Positions 11,489 through 20,092 of a stretch of DNA of 64,000 nt are shown here, one piece after another. Position 1 is the stretch's first letter. Each line of letters opens with the position of its first letter. The stretch spans positions 1 to 64,000 of the forward strand of contig NZ_JAPDIR010000007.1 in the NCBI RefSeq assembly GCF_029870595.1, given 5' to 3'. The position numbers were made by a program, and so were the translations under genes. The notes under the pieces are model-generated. The model was not told the DNA's origin and made no database searches. It worked only from the letters and a program-made list of their open reading frames with translations. Origin of the DNA: Sphingomonas sp. CBMAI 2297. Its GTDB lineage: Bacteria > Pseudomonadota > Alphaproteobacteria > Sphingomonadales > Sphingomonadaceae.

Positions 11489-12861
11489 CGCGGGTCCGTG
11501 CGCGGCAGCGCCAGGGCCGGGCCCTCGCCCTTGGCGAAATAGTCGAGCCGGATCACCTTGCCCCCGGCATCGCGGACCGGGGTGAAATAGCTGATCTCGT
11601 CGGGCACGAAGCGGATATCGCCCCGCGCATCGAGCATGACCGGGATCGCCGCGCGTCCGGCGCGGGCGATGGTGAGCCGGCCCCCGGCAATCGCGAGCGT
11701 GCGCATCGTCGCCGGATCGCTGCCATAGACCCCTGGCAGCGCGGCCGCTTCCGGGGGCAGCGCCCGTTCGGAGAGCGGCAGCGGATAGGGCTTGCCGAGG
11801 GCGATCGCCGCCATGCGCCGCGCCAGCGTCTGCGCATCGAACGCGTCGTTATTTGCGAGCACGACGATCACCGTGTCCGACGCCGGGAGATAGAGCAGCG
11901 CGGATGCGAAGCCGTCGATCTGGCCGGTGTGCCCGATCGCCGTCTGCCCGCGGACCTGCCAGACATAGAGGCCCAGCCCGTAGCGTTCCTGCAGCGGCAC
12001 GCCGGCAAGCGCGGGCCGTGCCATCTGGGCGAATCCGGCCGCGCTCACCACCCGGCCATGCGCCAGCGCCCGCATCCAGCGCATCAGGTCCGCCGCCGAG
12101 GATCGCAGCGATCCCGCGGTCTTGGGGAGCGACATGTTGAACGCCGCGGCGTTGCGGAGCTGCCCATCGGCCAGCGTATATCCCGCCACTCGCCGCGCCA
12201 CGATCGCGTCCCGGCGGTCATAGGCGGTGTCGGCGAGCCCCAGCGGCGCGAACAGGCGGGTGCGCATCGCCTCGTCCCAGGATTGGCCGGTCACCTTCTC
12301 GATCACTGCGCCCAGCAGCATATAGCCCGAATTGGAATAGCGCTGCTCGGTGCCCGGCGCGAAGCGCAACGGCCGCGCCGCGATCCGCGCGACCTGCTGC
12401 GCCAGCGGGACCTCGCCCGGGCCGAAGGGCGGCTGCGGCGTGGCGTCATTCTCCGCGATCCCGGCGGTGTGGCTCAGCAGCTGGCGCAGCGTGATGCGCG
12501 GATCGAGCGGCAGCTCGGGCAGGTAGCGGGCCGCCGGCGCGTCCAGCGCCACCTCGCCGCGCTCGGCCATCTGCACGATCAGCGCGGCGGTGAAGCTCTT
12601 GGTGATCGAGGCTATCCGGAAGATCTGGTCCGGCGCCATCGGCACGCCGAGCTCGGCCTCGGCCATGCCCCGCGTCCGCCGGTAGAGGATCGTGTCGCCG
12701 CGCGCGATCAGGACGGTGGCGCCCGAGCCGCCGGAGGGGACGGCGGCGGCCAGCGCGGCATCCGCCTCGCCCGCGATCGCCGCGGCGGCGACGGGCCGTG
12801 CCGAGACCGGCGCGGCCGGGGGCAGCAGGGCCACGCACAGGGCAAGCAGGAGCGGTCGCAT
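11485..12861 (-). CDS. Serine hydrolase, beta-lactamase class C/penicillin-binding family
   Basis: This 458-residue exported protein has a signal peptide (MRPLLLALCVALLPPAAPVSA). Motifs of the class C beta-lactamase/DD-peptidase fold are Ser85-Ile-Thr-Lys88 (nucleophile and base), Tyr-Ser-Asn in RYSNSGYM, and HTG in GHTGQIDGF. A C-terminal extension after about residue 370 resembles the extra domain of many family esterases. Its substrate (peptidoglycan peptide, ester or beta-lactam) cannot be decided. It diverges from the SPFH operon, and its stop codon lies inside a dispersed repeat. Confidence 0.88.
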   Translation of the reverse strand: MRPLLLALCVALLPPAAPVSARPVAAAAIAGEADAALAAAVPSGGSGATVLIARGDTILYRRTRGMAEAELGVPMAPDQIFRIASITKSFTAALIVQMAERGEVALDAPAARYLPELPLDPRITLRQLLSHTAGIAENDATPQPPFGPGEVPLAQQVARIAARPLRFAPGTEQRYSNSGYMLLGAVIEKVTGQSWDEAMRTRLFAPLGLADTAYDRRDAIVARRVAGYTLADGQLRNAAAFNMSLPKTAGSLRSSAADLMRWMRALAHGRVVSAAGFAQMARPALAGVPLQERYGLGLYVWQVRGQTAIGHTGQIDGFASALLYLPASDTVIVVLANNDAFDAQTLARRMAAIALGKPYPLPLSERALPPEAAALPGVYGSDPATMRTLAIAGGRLTIARAGRAAIPVMLDARGDIRFVPDEISYFTPVRDAGGKVIRLDYFAKGEGPALALPRTDPR

Positions 12862-12956
12862 CGATGTCCCCCCGGATCGAGATCGGCCGATCGTCGCGCA
12901 GCCCGAATGAGCCCCAGCTGAACGGCCGGCGATTCCGCCTTGCGGCCTCTCTCGAA

Positions 12957-12980
12957 TCGATATAAATACGATATCATAAT
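12957..12980 (+). promoter_or_regulatory. Candidate promoter/operator of the SPFH operon
   Basis: This AT-rich island lies in an otherwise GC-rich divergent gap. It contains CGATAT twice, starting at 12958 and 12969, 11 bases or one helical turn apart, with TATAAAT between them as a possible -10 element. It lies 20-35 bases before the SPFH start. A ribbon-helix-helix protein encoded downstream is an obvious but untested candidate binder. Confidence 0.4.
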
Positions 12981-12994
12981 TTCGGGAGGTAATG

Positions 12995-13900
12995 ATGACC
13001 GACGTTCGTAGCGCCACCCCGGCACTGCGCCAGAGCAGCGAGAAGTCCGCGATCACCATGAGCGGCTATGGCATGCTCCTCGTGTTGCTGGTCGCGCTGG
13101 CTGCCACGGTGGGGGCGCTCACCCAGATCGACCGGATGGCGGACTGGATCGTGATTTCCTGGCTGCTCGCCTCGATCCTGATCGAGCTGTTCGTGCTTTG
13201 CGGCTTCTATCTGCTCCAGCCCAACCAGGCGGCGGTGATCACGCTGTTCGGCGACTATCGGGGCACGGACCGTACCACGGGCCTGCGCTGGACCTGGCCG
13301 TGGATGATCAAGAAGAAGGTCTCGGTGCGGGCCAACAACATCATTTCCGAGCGGATCAAGGTGAACGACCTGCGCGGCAATCCGATCGAGATGGCGGCGC
13401 AGGTGGTGTGGCGCGTGACCGACACGGCGCAGGCGCTGTTCGACGTCGACGACTATAAGGCGTTCGTGAACGTCCAGATCGAGGCGGCGGTGCGCACGAT
13501 CGGCTCGCGCTATCCCTATGACGATTTCGAGCATCAGGAAGTCACGCTGCGCGGCAATCACGACCAGGTCGGCTCGGAGCTGCGCGAGGAGCTGATCGCC
13601 CGGCTGCGCGTCGCTGGCATCACGGTCGACGAATGCGGCTTCACTCACCTGGCCTATGCGCAGGAGATCGCCGGCGCGATGCTCCGTCGCCAGCAGGCGC
13701 AGGCGGTGGTCGCTGCCCGCCAGACCTTGGTCGAGGGCGCGGTCGGCATGGTCGAGATGGCGCTCGCCCAGCTCTCCGCCAAGCAGGTGGTCGATCTCGA
13801 CGACGAACGCCGCGCCGCGATGGTCTCGAACCTGATGGTGGTGCTGTGCGGCGAGCGCGACACCCAGCCGGTGGTCAACACGGGCTCGCTCTATCAGTGA
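12995..13900 (+). CDS. SPFH/Band 7 domain membrane protein
   Basis: This 301-residue protein has two N-terminal membrane helices ([18 protein letters not shown] and [18 protein letters not shown]), then an SPFH domain beginning [22 protein letters not shown] and ending in a helical region ([29 protein letters not shown]). SPFH proteins oligomerise into membrane scaffolds or microdomains. GGGAGGT lies 5 bases before this ATG; an ATG one codon earlier has poorer spacing. It leads a tight operon with an RHH protein and three tiny membrane proteins. Confidence 0.9.
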   Translation: MTDVRSATPALRQSSEKSAITMSGYGMLLVLLVALAATVGALTQIDRMADWIVISWLLASILIELFVLCGFYLLQPNQAAVITLFGDYRGTDRTTGLRWTWPWMIKKKVSVRANNIISERIKVNDLRGNPIEMAAQVVWRVTDTAQALFDVDDYKAFVNVQIEAAVRTIGSRYPYDDFEHQEVTLRGNHDQVGSELREELIARLRVAGITVDECGFTHLAYAQEIAGAMLRRQQAQAVVAARQTLVEGAVGMVEMALAQLSAKQVVDLDDERRAAMVSNLMVVLCGERDTQPVVNTGSLYQ

Positions 13901-13917
13901 TGCGCAAGGCGTAGCCC

Positions 13918-14127
13918 GTGTCCCAGCCGCCGCAGAAGAAAGCCTTTCCGCTGCGCCTCGATCCCGCCCTGTACGCGGCGATCGAGCGCTCGGCGGCGAG
14001 CGACCTGAGGAGCGTCAATGCCCAGGTCGAGTGCCTGTTGCGCGAGGCGCTGGCGCGGCGCGGGGTGAAGCTGGCGGAACCGGTGCGCCCCAAGCGCGGG
14101 CGGCCCCCCAAGGCGAGGGAGGAATAG
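13918..14127 (+). CDS. Small ribbon-helix-helix (Arc-like) DNA-binding protein
   Basis: This 69-residue protein has the Arc/MetJ ribbon-helix-helix layout: a beta strand (KAFPLRLDPALY), helix 1 (AAIERSAASD) and helix 2 (SVNAQVECLLREALARRG), then a basic tail with KRGRPPKAREE, which resembles an AT-hook. It starts at GTG 17 bases after the SPFH gene. It could autoregulate the operon. No toxin partner is adjacent, so I do not call it an antitoxin. Confidence 0.8.
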   Translation: MSQPPQKKAFPLRLDPALYAAIERSAASDLRSVNAQVECLLREALARRGVKLAEPVRPKRGRPPKAREE

Positions 14128-14128
14128 C

Positions 14129-14401
14129 ATGGCCGCGCGGCCGCAACGTGCCGATGCCTGGTTCGTGCGCACCCGCCGGGGCATCAGCTACAACATCATG
14201 CCGTGCACGCGGCAGGGCTGGGCGGTGACCGCTGCCTATTGCCTGTTCGTGCTGCTGATTGCGCCGGTCATCGATCCGTCCAGTCCGGTCCATGTCGCGG
14301 CCTGGCTGATCCTCCTTCTCGCCGCCACCTTGTTGTTCGCCCTTGTCGCCTGGCGCACCTCGTCGCCCGCGATCGACGATAGCCAGAAAGGAAGTGACTG
14401 A
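14129..14401 (+). CDS. Small two-helix membrane protein, paralog A
   Basis: This 90-residue protein has a basic N-terminus containing WFVRTRRG, then PCTRQGW at the start of the first membrane helix (VTAAYCLFVLLIAPVI) and a second helix (VAAWLILLLAATLLFALVAW). It shares the WF..(R/K)R.G, P.T.QGW and LVA.(R/K)T pattern with the 90-residue protein two genes downstream. It starts one base after the RHH gene's stop codon, and its own stop shares a base with the next ATG. Function is unknown. Confidence 0.75.
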   Translation: MAARPQRADAWFVRTRRGISYNIMPCTRQGWAVTAAYCLFVLLIAPVIDPSSPVHVAAWLILLLAATLLFALVAWRTSSPAIDDSQKGSD

Positions 14402-14502
14402 TGTTCCTTGCCCTTCACCCCGGCCGCGGGCGGCTGCCGGTCCTTCTCGCCGCCGCCGGTATCGCGTTGCTCGCCGGCATCGTCGTGGCGACCGCCCGAT
14501 GA
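14401..14502 (+). CDS. 33-residue membrane microprotein
   Basis: The frame reads MFLALHPGRGRLPVLLAAAG and continues through a single hydrophobic helix to the stop. Its ATG shares a base with the upstream stop (TGATG), and its stop overlaps the downstream ATG (ATGA), so it bridges two coding regions exactly. That coupling is the main evidence that it is translated. It is too short for routine ORF calling. No homolog is known to me. Confidence 0.6.
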   Translation: MFLALHPGRGRLPVLLAAAGIALLAGIVVATAR

Positions 14503-14771
14503 TCGGCGACCGCTTCCGCGCGGGCGGCGCCGTCCGTCCGGGCTATTGGTTCCGGCCCAAACGCTTCGGCTTCGGCGCCACCCCCGTCACCTGGCAAGGC
14601 TGGGCCGCGACCCTGGCCTTTGGCGCCGCCGCCGGGCTGATCGTCAATTTCGCCGTGCACCGGGAGCGGTTGTGGCTGGTGCTGCTGGTGCCGCTGATCG
14701 CGGTCTTTCTCTGGCTGGTCGCCGTCAAGACGGACGGCGACTGGCGCTTCCGCTGGGGAAATGACGATTAG
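14499..14771 (+). CDS. Small two-helix membrane protein, paralog B
   Basis: This 90-residue protein contains YWFRPKRFGFGATPVTWQGW followed by two membrane helices (ATLAFGAAAGLIVNFAV and LWLVLLVPLIAVFLWLVAV). It is visibly related to paralog A at 14129. The ATG overlapping the microprotein stop was chosen because the longer frame is unconserved low-complexity sequence. It ends the SPFH operon and overlaps the convergent nuclease gene by 4 bases. Confidence 0.8.
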   Translation: MIGDRFRAGGAVRPGYWFRPKRFGFGATPVTWQGWAATLAFGAAAGLIVNFAVHRERLWLVLLVPLIAVFLWLVAVKTDGDWRFRWGNDD

Positions 14772-15604
14772 CCCAATGCCTCGTCGAGCAGCCGGGCGAG
14801 GCGCAGGCCGCCCTTGATCACCTGAGTCCGTGCTTCGGGCACCCATTTCTCGATCATCGCCTCGCTGATCGCGACGCGGCCGGTGATCGGCTTGCAGGTA
14901 TCGCCGCCGTTCAGGTCGGCATAGACGGTTTTGGCCAGCTCCCAGCTGTCCTTGCCCCAGTCCTGGACGGTGCCGCCGCCCAGCGCGGCGCGGTCCTTGC
15001 GGCTATAGGTGCGGACGATGTCGGGGCCCGAGGTGATCGCGCGCTCGGCGAGCAGCCCGTCCCACACCGAGTGGAGATTCAGCCGGTCGGTGGTGTAGAT
15101 GCCATAGCTCACCATCGCCTTGTTGCCGCCGGCGTCATGGTCGTGCTCGGCGCCGTGGAGCGGCTGGCCGATATCGCCGACGAAATGGACGAGGAAGAGC
15201 AGTGCCTTCACTCGCTCGACCTGCGGCGCCTTGCGGTCCTTGAGGATCTTCACGTCGCGCTCGATCTGGGCGGAGACGCAATTGCCGTCCTTGCACTCGG
15301 CGGTCACGTCGAACGGCTTGCAGACGTCCGCATCCTGATAGTGCCAGACCGACGCGTAGCGCCAGTCGCTGCCCAGCTTCTTGATGCAATCGGCCCAGAC
15401 CGAGGCTTCCTCGATATTGGTCGCGGGGCAGCCCTCGGTCTTCAGCAGGTCGGTGTGGCGGAGCAGCTGGCCGATCTTCGCGCGGGTGGCCGGAGTCACG
15501 TTGCGCCAGGCGATCGCGGCGACGGTCTGATGGCCATATTCCCAATAGGCATTGGCAGGCGCGGCGAACCCGAACAGGGCCGCGAGGACGAGAAGAAGGC
15601 GCAT
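14768..15604 (-). CDS. S1/P1-type zinc-dependent nuclease
   Basis: This 278-residue secreted enzyme has a signal peptide (MRLLLVLAALFGFAAPANA) followed by YWEYGHQTVAAIAW; the Trp and His at the mature N-terminus are the zinc ligands typical of S1/P1 nucleases. Further ligands appear in SVWADCIK, SVWHYQD, VHFVGDIGQPLHGAEHDHDAGGN and LHSVWDG. The family cleaves single-stranded nucleic acid and 3'-nucleotides. Its start overlaps the stop of the upstream acyltransferase gene by one base. Confidence 0.92.
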   Translation of the reverse strand: MRLLLVLAALFGFAAPANAYWEYGHQTVAAIAWRNVTPATRAKIGQLLRHTDLLKTEGCPATNIEEASVWADCIKKLGSDWRYASVWHYQDADVCKPFDVTAECKDGNCVSAQIERDVKILKDRKAPQVERVKALLFLVHFVGDIGQPLHGAEHDHDAGGNKAMVSYGIYTTDRLNLHSVWDGLLAERAITSGPDIVRTYSRKDRAALGGGTVQDWGKDSWELAKTVYADLNGGDTCKPITGRVAISEAMIEKWVPEARTQVIKGGLRLARLLDEALG

Positions 15605-16773
15605 CAGGCAACTCCGCTGGCAGATGCCGCTTCCCTAGCAGAACGGGCGGGCTTGGCCAGCCGGGGGCGCAGCCCGATCAGCGGGCGGAGCCAGCCGATC
15701 TCGCGGCCGGCGAGATAGAAGGTCCAGCAGGCGCCCCAGGTGCCGGCGACCAGGATCGCGAACTCGGCGGCGGGATGGAGGTGCAGCGGCAGCAGCCAGT
15801 GCTCGCCCAGCACGATCGCGGTCTGGTGGATGATGTAGAAGGGGAACACCGCGTCGGTCAGCATCGCGCGCCATTTGTGGTCATGGTTGAGGAAGCGCTC
15901 GGCCAGGCCGATCAGCGCGGCGATGCTCGCCCAGGTCTGCACTTCGCGGGCGACGCGGAACAGTTCGGCGATCGCCCGGCCGGGCATCGCGAAGCCGGGA
16001 TAGGCGGCCTCGACGCCGGCAACCACTGCGTAGCTCGCCAGCGCCAGCCCCGCGCAGGGCAGCCACAGCCGCGCGAATGCCGCCATTGTCACGCGCGAGC
16101 CCGCCAGGCCGAAGCCGAACAGGAAGGCCGGGAAATAGGCGAGGTGCGCGATGCCGTCGCCGATCAGGTCGTGCGTCTCCTCGCCGCGGCGGAACAGCAG
16201 CACCTGGAAGATTAGCAGCCAGGCGAGCGGCACCCACAGCGCGCCGGCGCCGCCGAACAGCCGGTCGAAGCCCTTCTGCAGGTCGAGCCGCAGCGTCAGC
16301 AGCGCGCCGAGCGCCAGCGTGTAGACCCAGAGATAGGCGACGAACCACAGATGGTTCCAGGTCGGCAGCAGAATGCCGTCGAGCCGGCCGAAGCGGAAAT
16401 AGTCGCGCGCCCAGAACCAGGGATAATCGTGCGCATAGCCATGCTGGCCGACCAGCTCGACCCAGCTCTGCGGCGGCACCACCACCGCCATGCCGAAGGC
16501 GAGCGGCAGCAGCAGGCGCGCATTGCGATTGGCCAGGAAGCGCCCGACGCCCGGCGACTTGGCGAGCAGCATCCGGCTGGCGAAGCCCGAGACGAGGAAG
16601 AGCAGCATCAGCCGCCAGGCATTGGGCAGCAGCATCGGGATCGCCACCCAGTCCGCCGGCATGGCGGTCTTCACATGATAGCCCCAGGGCACGAAGACCA
16701 TGCCCACATGATAGAGGATCAGGATCGCGAACGCCCCGATCCGCAGCCAGTCCATCCCGTAGTGCCGTTCCAT
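15604..16773 (-). CDS. Acyltransferase family integral membrane protein (paralog 1)
   Basis: This 389-residue protein has about ten membrane segments and the acyltransferase-3 layout: MERHYGMDWLRIGAFAILIL at the start with the conserved His in ILYHVGM, a conserved Arg in FASRMLLAKS and RNARLLLPLAFGM, and a C-terminal FPFYIIHQTAIVLG. Such enzymes transfer acyl groups to envelope glycans or glucans. It is paralogous to the gene at 17586-18845. It is coupled to the nuclease gene and divergent from the LytTR gene, sharing an 86-bp intergenic region with it. Confidence 0.85.
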   Translation of the reverse strand: MERHYGMDWLRIGAFAILILYHVGMVFVPWGYHVKTAMPADWVAIPMLLPNAWRLMLLFLVSGFASRMLLAKSPGVGRFLANRNARLLLPLAFGMAVVVPPQSWVELVGQHGYAHDYPWFWARDYFRFGRLDGILLPTWNHLWFVAYLWVYTLALGALLTLRLDLQKGFDRLFGGAGALWVPLAWLLIFQVLLFRRGEETHDLIGDGIAHLAYFPAFLFGFGLAGSRVTMAAFARLWLPCAGLALASYAVVAGVEAAYPGFAMPGRAIAELFRVAREVQTWASIAALIGLAERFLNHDHKWRAMLTDAVFPFYIIHQTAIVLGEHWLLPLHLHPAAEFAILVAGTWGACWTFYLAGREIGWLRPLIGLRPRLAKPARSAREAASASGVA

Positions 16774-16859
16774 CCCTCGAACTCCTTGATGACGGCGAAC
16801 GGCTAGCGGGCGGCCCCGGGCGCCGGTATCGAGGAGGGAGAAGCGGCGGGTCGGCAGGG

Positions 16860-17693
16860 ATGGACGAAAAGGCGGCAGGGACGAGCGGCGGGCAGGGCGG
16901 GGCGAGCGGCGAGCGTCGGCGCAAGCTCGCGCTGCTCGCCTTGGCCTTTCTGGGATTCGTGCTGGTCCAGTCCTTCGCCAATGTCGAAAGCTCGCGCGCC
17001 GATCTCGCGCGCGCCGGCCTGGTCGAGCGGCCTGCCCATGTCTGGCTGTGGGAGCTGAGCAGCGTCGCCATGTGGGTGGCGCTGCTCCCCGCGATCGGCT
17101 GGCTGGTGGCCAGGATCCGCCCGCCGCGCGTCGCATGGGGCTGGGCGGTGCTTGCCCATGCCGCGGCGACGGTGCCGCTTTCGGCGATCCATGTCGCCGG
17201 CATGATCGCGATCCGGCTCGGCGTCTATGCGCTGTGGGGCGAGCGCTATCGCTATGGCGGGGCGCTCGATCGGTTCGTCTACGAATATCGCAAGGACGCG
17301 GTGGCCTATCTGCTGCTCGCCGCCTTCATGGCCGTGGCGACATGGTGGCTGGCGCGCCGCGAGCCCGCGCCGGCTGCGCGCGAGGAGCGGGTCCTGCTCG
17401 TGCCCGACGGCAATGTGACGCACCGGGTGCCGATCGACGCGATCGACTGGGCGGCGTCGGCCGGCAACTATGTCGAGATCGCCTGGAGCGGCCGCACCCT
17501 GCTGCATCGCTCGACGCTGGCCGCGCTTGCGGAGGAACTGGGCCCGGGCTTCGTCCGCATCCATCGCGGGCGGATCGTGCGCGCCTCAGCGGCGCGGCGT
17601 GTCGAGACCGATCGCAGCGGCGACTTCGTCGTCACGCTCGCCGACGGCACCACGCTGCGCGGCAGCCGGCGCTTCCGGGCGAACCTGGGATAG
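16860..17693 (+). CDS. Membrane-anchored LytTR transcriptional regulator
   Basis: This 277-residue protein has four predicted membrane helices (around residues 22-40, 64-84, 95-120 and 138-157) and a C-terminal LytTR DNA-binding domain from about residue 175 (VTHRVPIDAIDWAASAGNYV, then FVRIHRGRIVRASAA). It has no receiver domain, so it is a one-component membrane regulator. It lies between two paralogous acyltransferase genes and shares its promoter region with one. Its final 108 bases overlap the other on the opposite strand. Regulation of the acyltransferases is inferred from position only. Confidence 0.87.
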   Translation: MDEKAAGTSGGQGGASGERRRKLALLALAFLGFVLVQSFANVESSRADLARAGLVERPAHVWLWELSSVAMWVALLPAIGWLVARIRPPRVAWGWAVLAHAAATVPLSAIHVAGMIAIRLGVYALWGERYRYGGALDRFVYEYRKDAVAYLLLAAFMAVATWWLARREPAPAAREERVLLVPDGNVTHRVPIDAIDWAASAGNYVEIAWSGRTLLHRSTLAALAEELGPGFVRIHRGRIVRASAARRVETDRSGDFVVTLADGTTLRGSRRFRANLG

Positions 17694-18845
17694 GCCGATC
17701 AGCGGCCGCAGCCAGGCGATGCGCCGGCCGATCAGATAGGTCGCCGCGCACACGGCGCCGGTGCCGCCGAGCAGCAGCGCGAACTCGGCGGGCGCGCTCA
17801 GCCCCAGGGGCAGCGAATACCAGGCGATCAGCACGATCGCGGGATGGTGGACGATGTAGAAGGGGAACACCGCCTCGGCGAGCGGCTTGCGCAGCCGGTG
17901 GTCATGGTTCCAGCGCGTCTCGGCGATATGGAACAGCGCGAGGATCATGCCCCAGGCCATGGCGGTGCGCGCGGCCCGGTCGAGCGCCATCACGTCGTGC
18001 GGCGGCACCTGGGTGCCGGGCCATAGCAGCTCGACGGTGACGATCACCGCGCCGGCCATCGCCGCCATCGCCGCCGCGGGCTTCCAGCCGCGCGCCACTG
18101 CCGGCCATAGCCGCGGCGCACCGGCCAGGGCGAAGCCGAACAGGAAGATCGGGACATATTGGGCATGGCCGCCCCAGTCGCGCAGCAGCCCCTGGCGCTC
18201 GGGCGCGACGAACAGCAGCGCCAGCCGCGCCGTCGCGAGCGCTGCCACCGGCACCCAGAGCAGCCTGTGCCCCACCGCGAGCCAGTCCGCCGCCGCGCCG
18301 ATCGCGCGCATGGCCCGGTTGCCGCCCAGCGCCAGCACGCCCGCGAGCAGCAGCGTATAGGCGGCGAGATAGGCGACGAACCACAGATGCTCCCAGCTGG
18401 GGAATTCGCGGCCCCAGAAATCGCCCGAGCGCCAATAGTCGAGCGCCCAGAAATGGAGATAGCCGTGCGGATAGCCATTCTCCATCACCCGCACCCACAT
18501 CTCGAGCGGTACCAGCGCGACCATGCCGAAGGCGAGCGGCACCAGCAGCCGCACCGCGCGCGAGCGCGCGAAGTCGCGCGCGCCGGCCGACCGGTCGAAC
18601 AGCTTGCGCGAGGCATAGCCAGAGACGGCGAAGAGCAGCGGCAGGCGCCAGGGCGTCAGCAGTGCCATGGGCGGGATCAGCCAGCCAAAGGCATAGTTGG
18701 TCTTGATCACCCAGTCCCAGGGCGAGAAGGCCATGGCGATGTGATAGAGGATCAGCAGCGCGAAGGCGGCGATGCGCAGCCAGTCCATGCCGTAATGGCG
18801 CTGGCTGGTGCGCGGCGCGGCAGCAAATTGTGAGTCGTGCCGCAA
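17586..18845 (-). CDS. Acyltransferase family integral membrane protein (paralog 2)
   Basis: This 419-residue protein has about ten membrane segments and aligns end to end with the acyltransferase at 15604-16773 (QRHYGMDWLRIAAFALLILY, SGYASRKLFDRS, FPFYIVHHPAIVL, WLRPLIGL). The N-terminus is uncertain: a TTG at 18845 keeps the conserved RHYG segment, whereas the first ATG at 18788 removes it. After WLRPLIGL there is a 36-residue low-complexity tail (beginning SQVRPEAPAAAQRG) encoded antisense to the LytTR gene. The tail may be incidental read-through to the first stop. Confidence 0.8.
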   Translation of the reverse strand: MRHDSQFAAAPRTSQRHYGMDWLRIAAFALLILYHIAMAFSPWDWVIKTNYAFGWLIPPMALLTPWRLPLLFAVSGYASRKLFDRSAGARDFARSRAVRLLVPLAFGMVALVPLEMWVRVMENGYPHGYLHFWALDYWRSGDFWGREFPSWEHLWFVAYLAAYTLLLAGVLALGGNRAMRAIGAAADWLAVGHRLLWVPVAALATARLALLFVAPERQGLLRDWGGHAQYVPIFLFGFALAGAPRLWPAVARGWKPAAAMAAMAGAVIVTVELLWPGTQVPPHDVMALDRAARTAMAWGMILALFHIAETRWNHDHRLRKPLAEAVFPFYIVHHPAIVLIAWYSLPLGLSAPAEFALLLGGTGAVCAATYLIGRRIAWLRPLIGLSQVRPEAPAAAQRGAVGERDDEVAAAIGLDTPRR

Positions 18846-18957
18846 CGCGTGCAAGCCTTGATCCTGGAAACGAACCGGAGAAATAGCACCGCGCCTCTTA
18901 GCATCGCGTAAACCGCGCCGGGTTGGCGCGCGCGCGGGGCGGGCGTATATGGCCCCC

Positions 18958-20082
18958 ATGTCCGTACGTCCCTGGCGCGATATCGTCCGGCGGCCCAGCC
19001 GTCAGATCATGGTGGGCAATGTCCCGGTTGGCGGCGATGCGCCGGTGACGGTGCAGACCATGACCAACACCGCAACGTCCGATGCGCGCGCGACCATCGA
19101 CCAGATCCGCCGCTGCGAGGATGCCGGGGTCGACATCATCCGCGTCTCCTGCCCTGACGTCGAATCGACCGCGGCGCTGAAGCAGATCGTCCGCGCCGCG
19201 CGCGTGCCGATCGTCGCGGACATCCATTTCCACTATAAGCGTGCCCTGGAAGCTGCCGATGCCGGCGCCGCCTGCCTGCGCATCAACCCGGGCAATATCG
19301 GCAGCGCGGACCGGGTGAACGAAGTCGTCAACGCCGCCAAGGCCAATGGCTGCGCGATCCGCATCGGTGTGAACGCCGGCAGCCTCGAGAAGGACCTGCT
19401 CGAGAAATATGGCGAGCCCTGTCCCGAGGCGCTGGTCGAATCGGCGCTCGACCATATCAAGCTGCTCCAGGACCGCGACTTCCACGAATTCAAGGTGGCG
19501 GTGAAGGCGTCCGACGTGTTCCTCGCCGTCGCCGCATATCAGCAGCTCGCCGATGCGGTGGATTGCCCGCTGCACCTGGGCATCACCGAGGCGGGCGGCT
19601 TTGTCGGCGGCACGGTGAAGTCGGCGATCGGCATCGGCTCGCTGCTCTGGTTCGGCATCGGCGACACGATCCGCGTGTCCCTTTCGGCCGAGCCCGAGGA
19701 GGAAGTGCGCGTCGGCTTCGAGATCCTCAAGGCGCTGGGCATTCGCAACCGGGGCGTCCGCGTCGTCTCCTGCCCCAGCTGCGCGCGCCAGGGCTTCGAC
19801 GTGATCCGCACCGTCCAGGCGCTGGAGGACCGGCTCCAGCATATCCGCACGCCGCTCTCGCTCTCGGTGCTCGGCTGCGTCGTCAACGGCCCGGGCGAGG
19901 CGCGCGAGACCGATATCGGCCTCACCGGCGGCGGCAACGGCAAGCACATGGTCTATCTGTCGGGCGTCACCGATCACACGGTGAACGATGCCGACATGCT
20001 CGATCACATCGTCAGGCTGGTCGAGGCCAAGGCGGCGGAGATCGAGGCGGCGAGCGAGGCCGCCGCGGTGGCGGCGGAATAG
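18958..20082 (+). CDS. ispG: (E)-4-hydroxy-3-methylbut-2-enyl-diphosphate synthase
   Basis: This 374-residue enzyme of the MEP isoprenoid pathway reduces MEcPP to HMBPP with a [4Fe-4S] cluster. It begins [20 protein letters not shown]. The cluster cysteines are in [13 protein letters not shown] and in [17 protein letters not shown]. The TIM-barrel part ([30 protein letters not shown]) is intact. An ATG three codons upstream is an alternative start. It diverges from the acyltransferase. Confidence 0.97.
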   Translation: MSVRPWRDIVRRPSRQIMVGNVPVGGDAPVTVQTMTNTATSDARATIDQIRRCEDAGVDIIRVSCPDVESTAALKQIVRAARVPIVADIHFHYKRALEAADAGAACLRINPGNIGSADRVNEVVNAAKANGCAIRIGVNAGSLEKDLLEKYGEPCPEALVESALDHIKLLQDRDFHEFKVAVKASDVFLAVAAYQQLADAVDCPLHLGITEAGGFVGGTVKSAIGIGSLLWFGIGDTIRVSLSAEPEEEVRVGFEILKALGIRNRGVRVVSCPSCARQGFDVIRTVQALEDRLQHIRTPLSLSVLGCVVNGPGEARETDIGLTGGGNGKHMVYLSGVTDHTVNDADMLDHIVRLVEAKAAEIEAASEAAAVAAE

Positions 20083-20092
20083 GTCCCATGCT

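Noticed and set aside
13918..14127. Antitoxin of a toxin-antitoxin pair
   Set aside because: The ribbon-helix-helix fold fits, but neither neighbour resembles a toxin; both are an SPFH protein and small membrane proteins.
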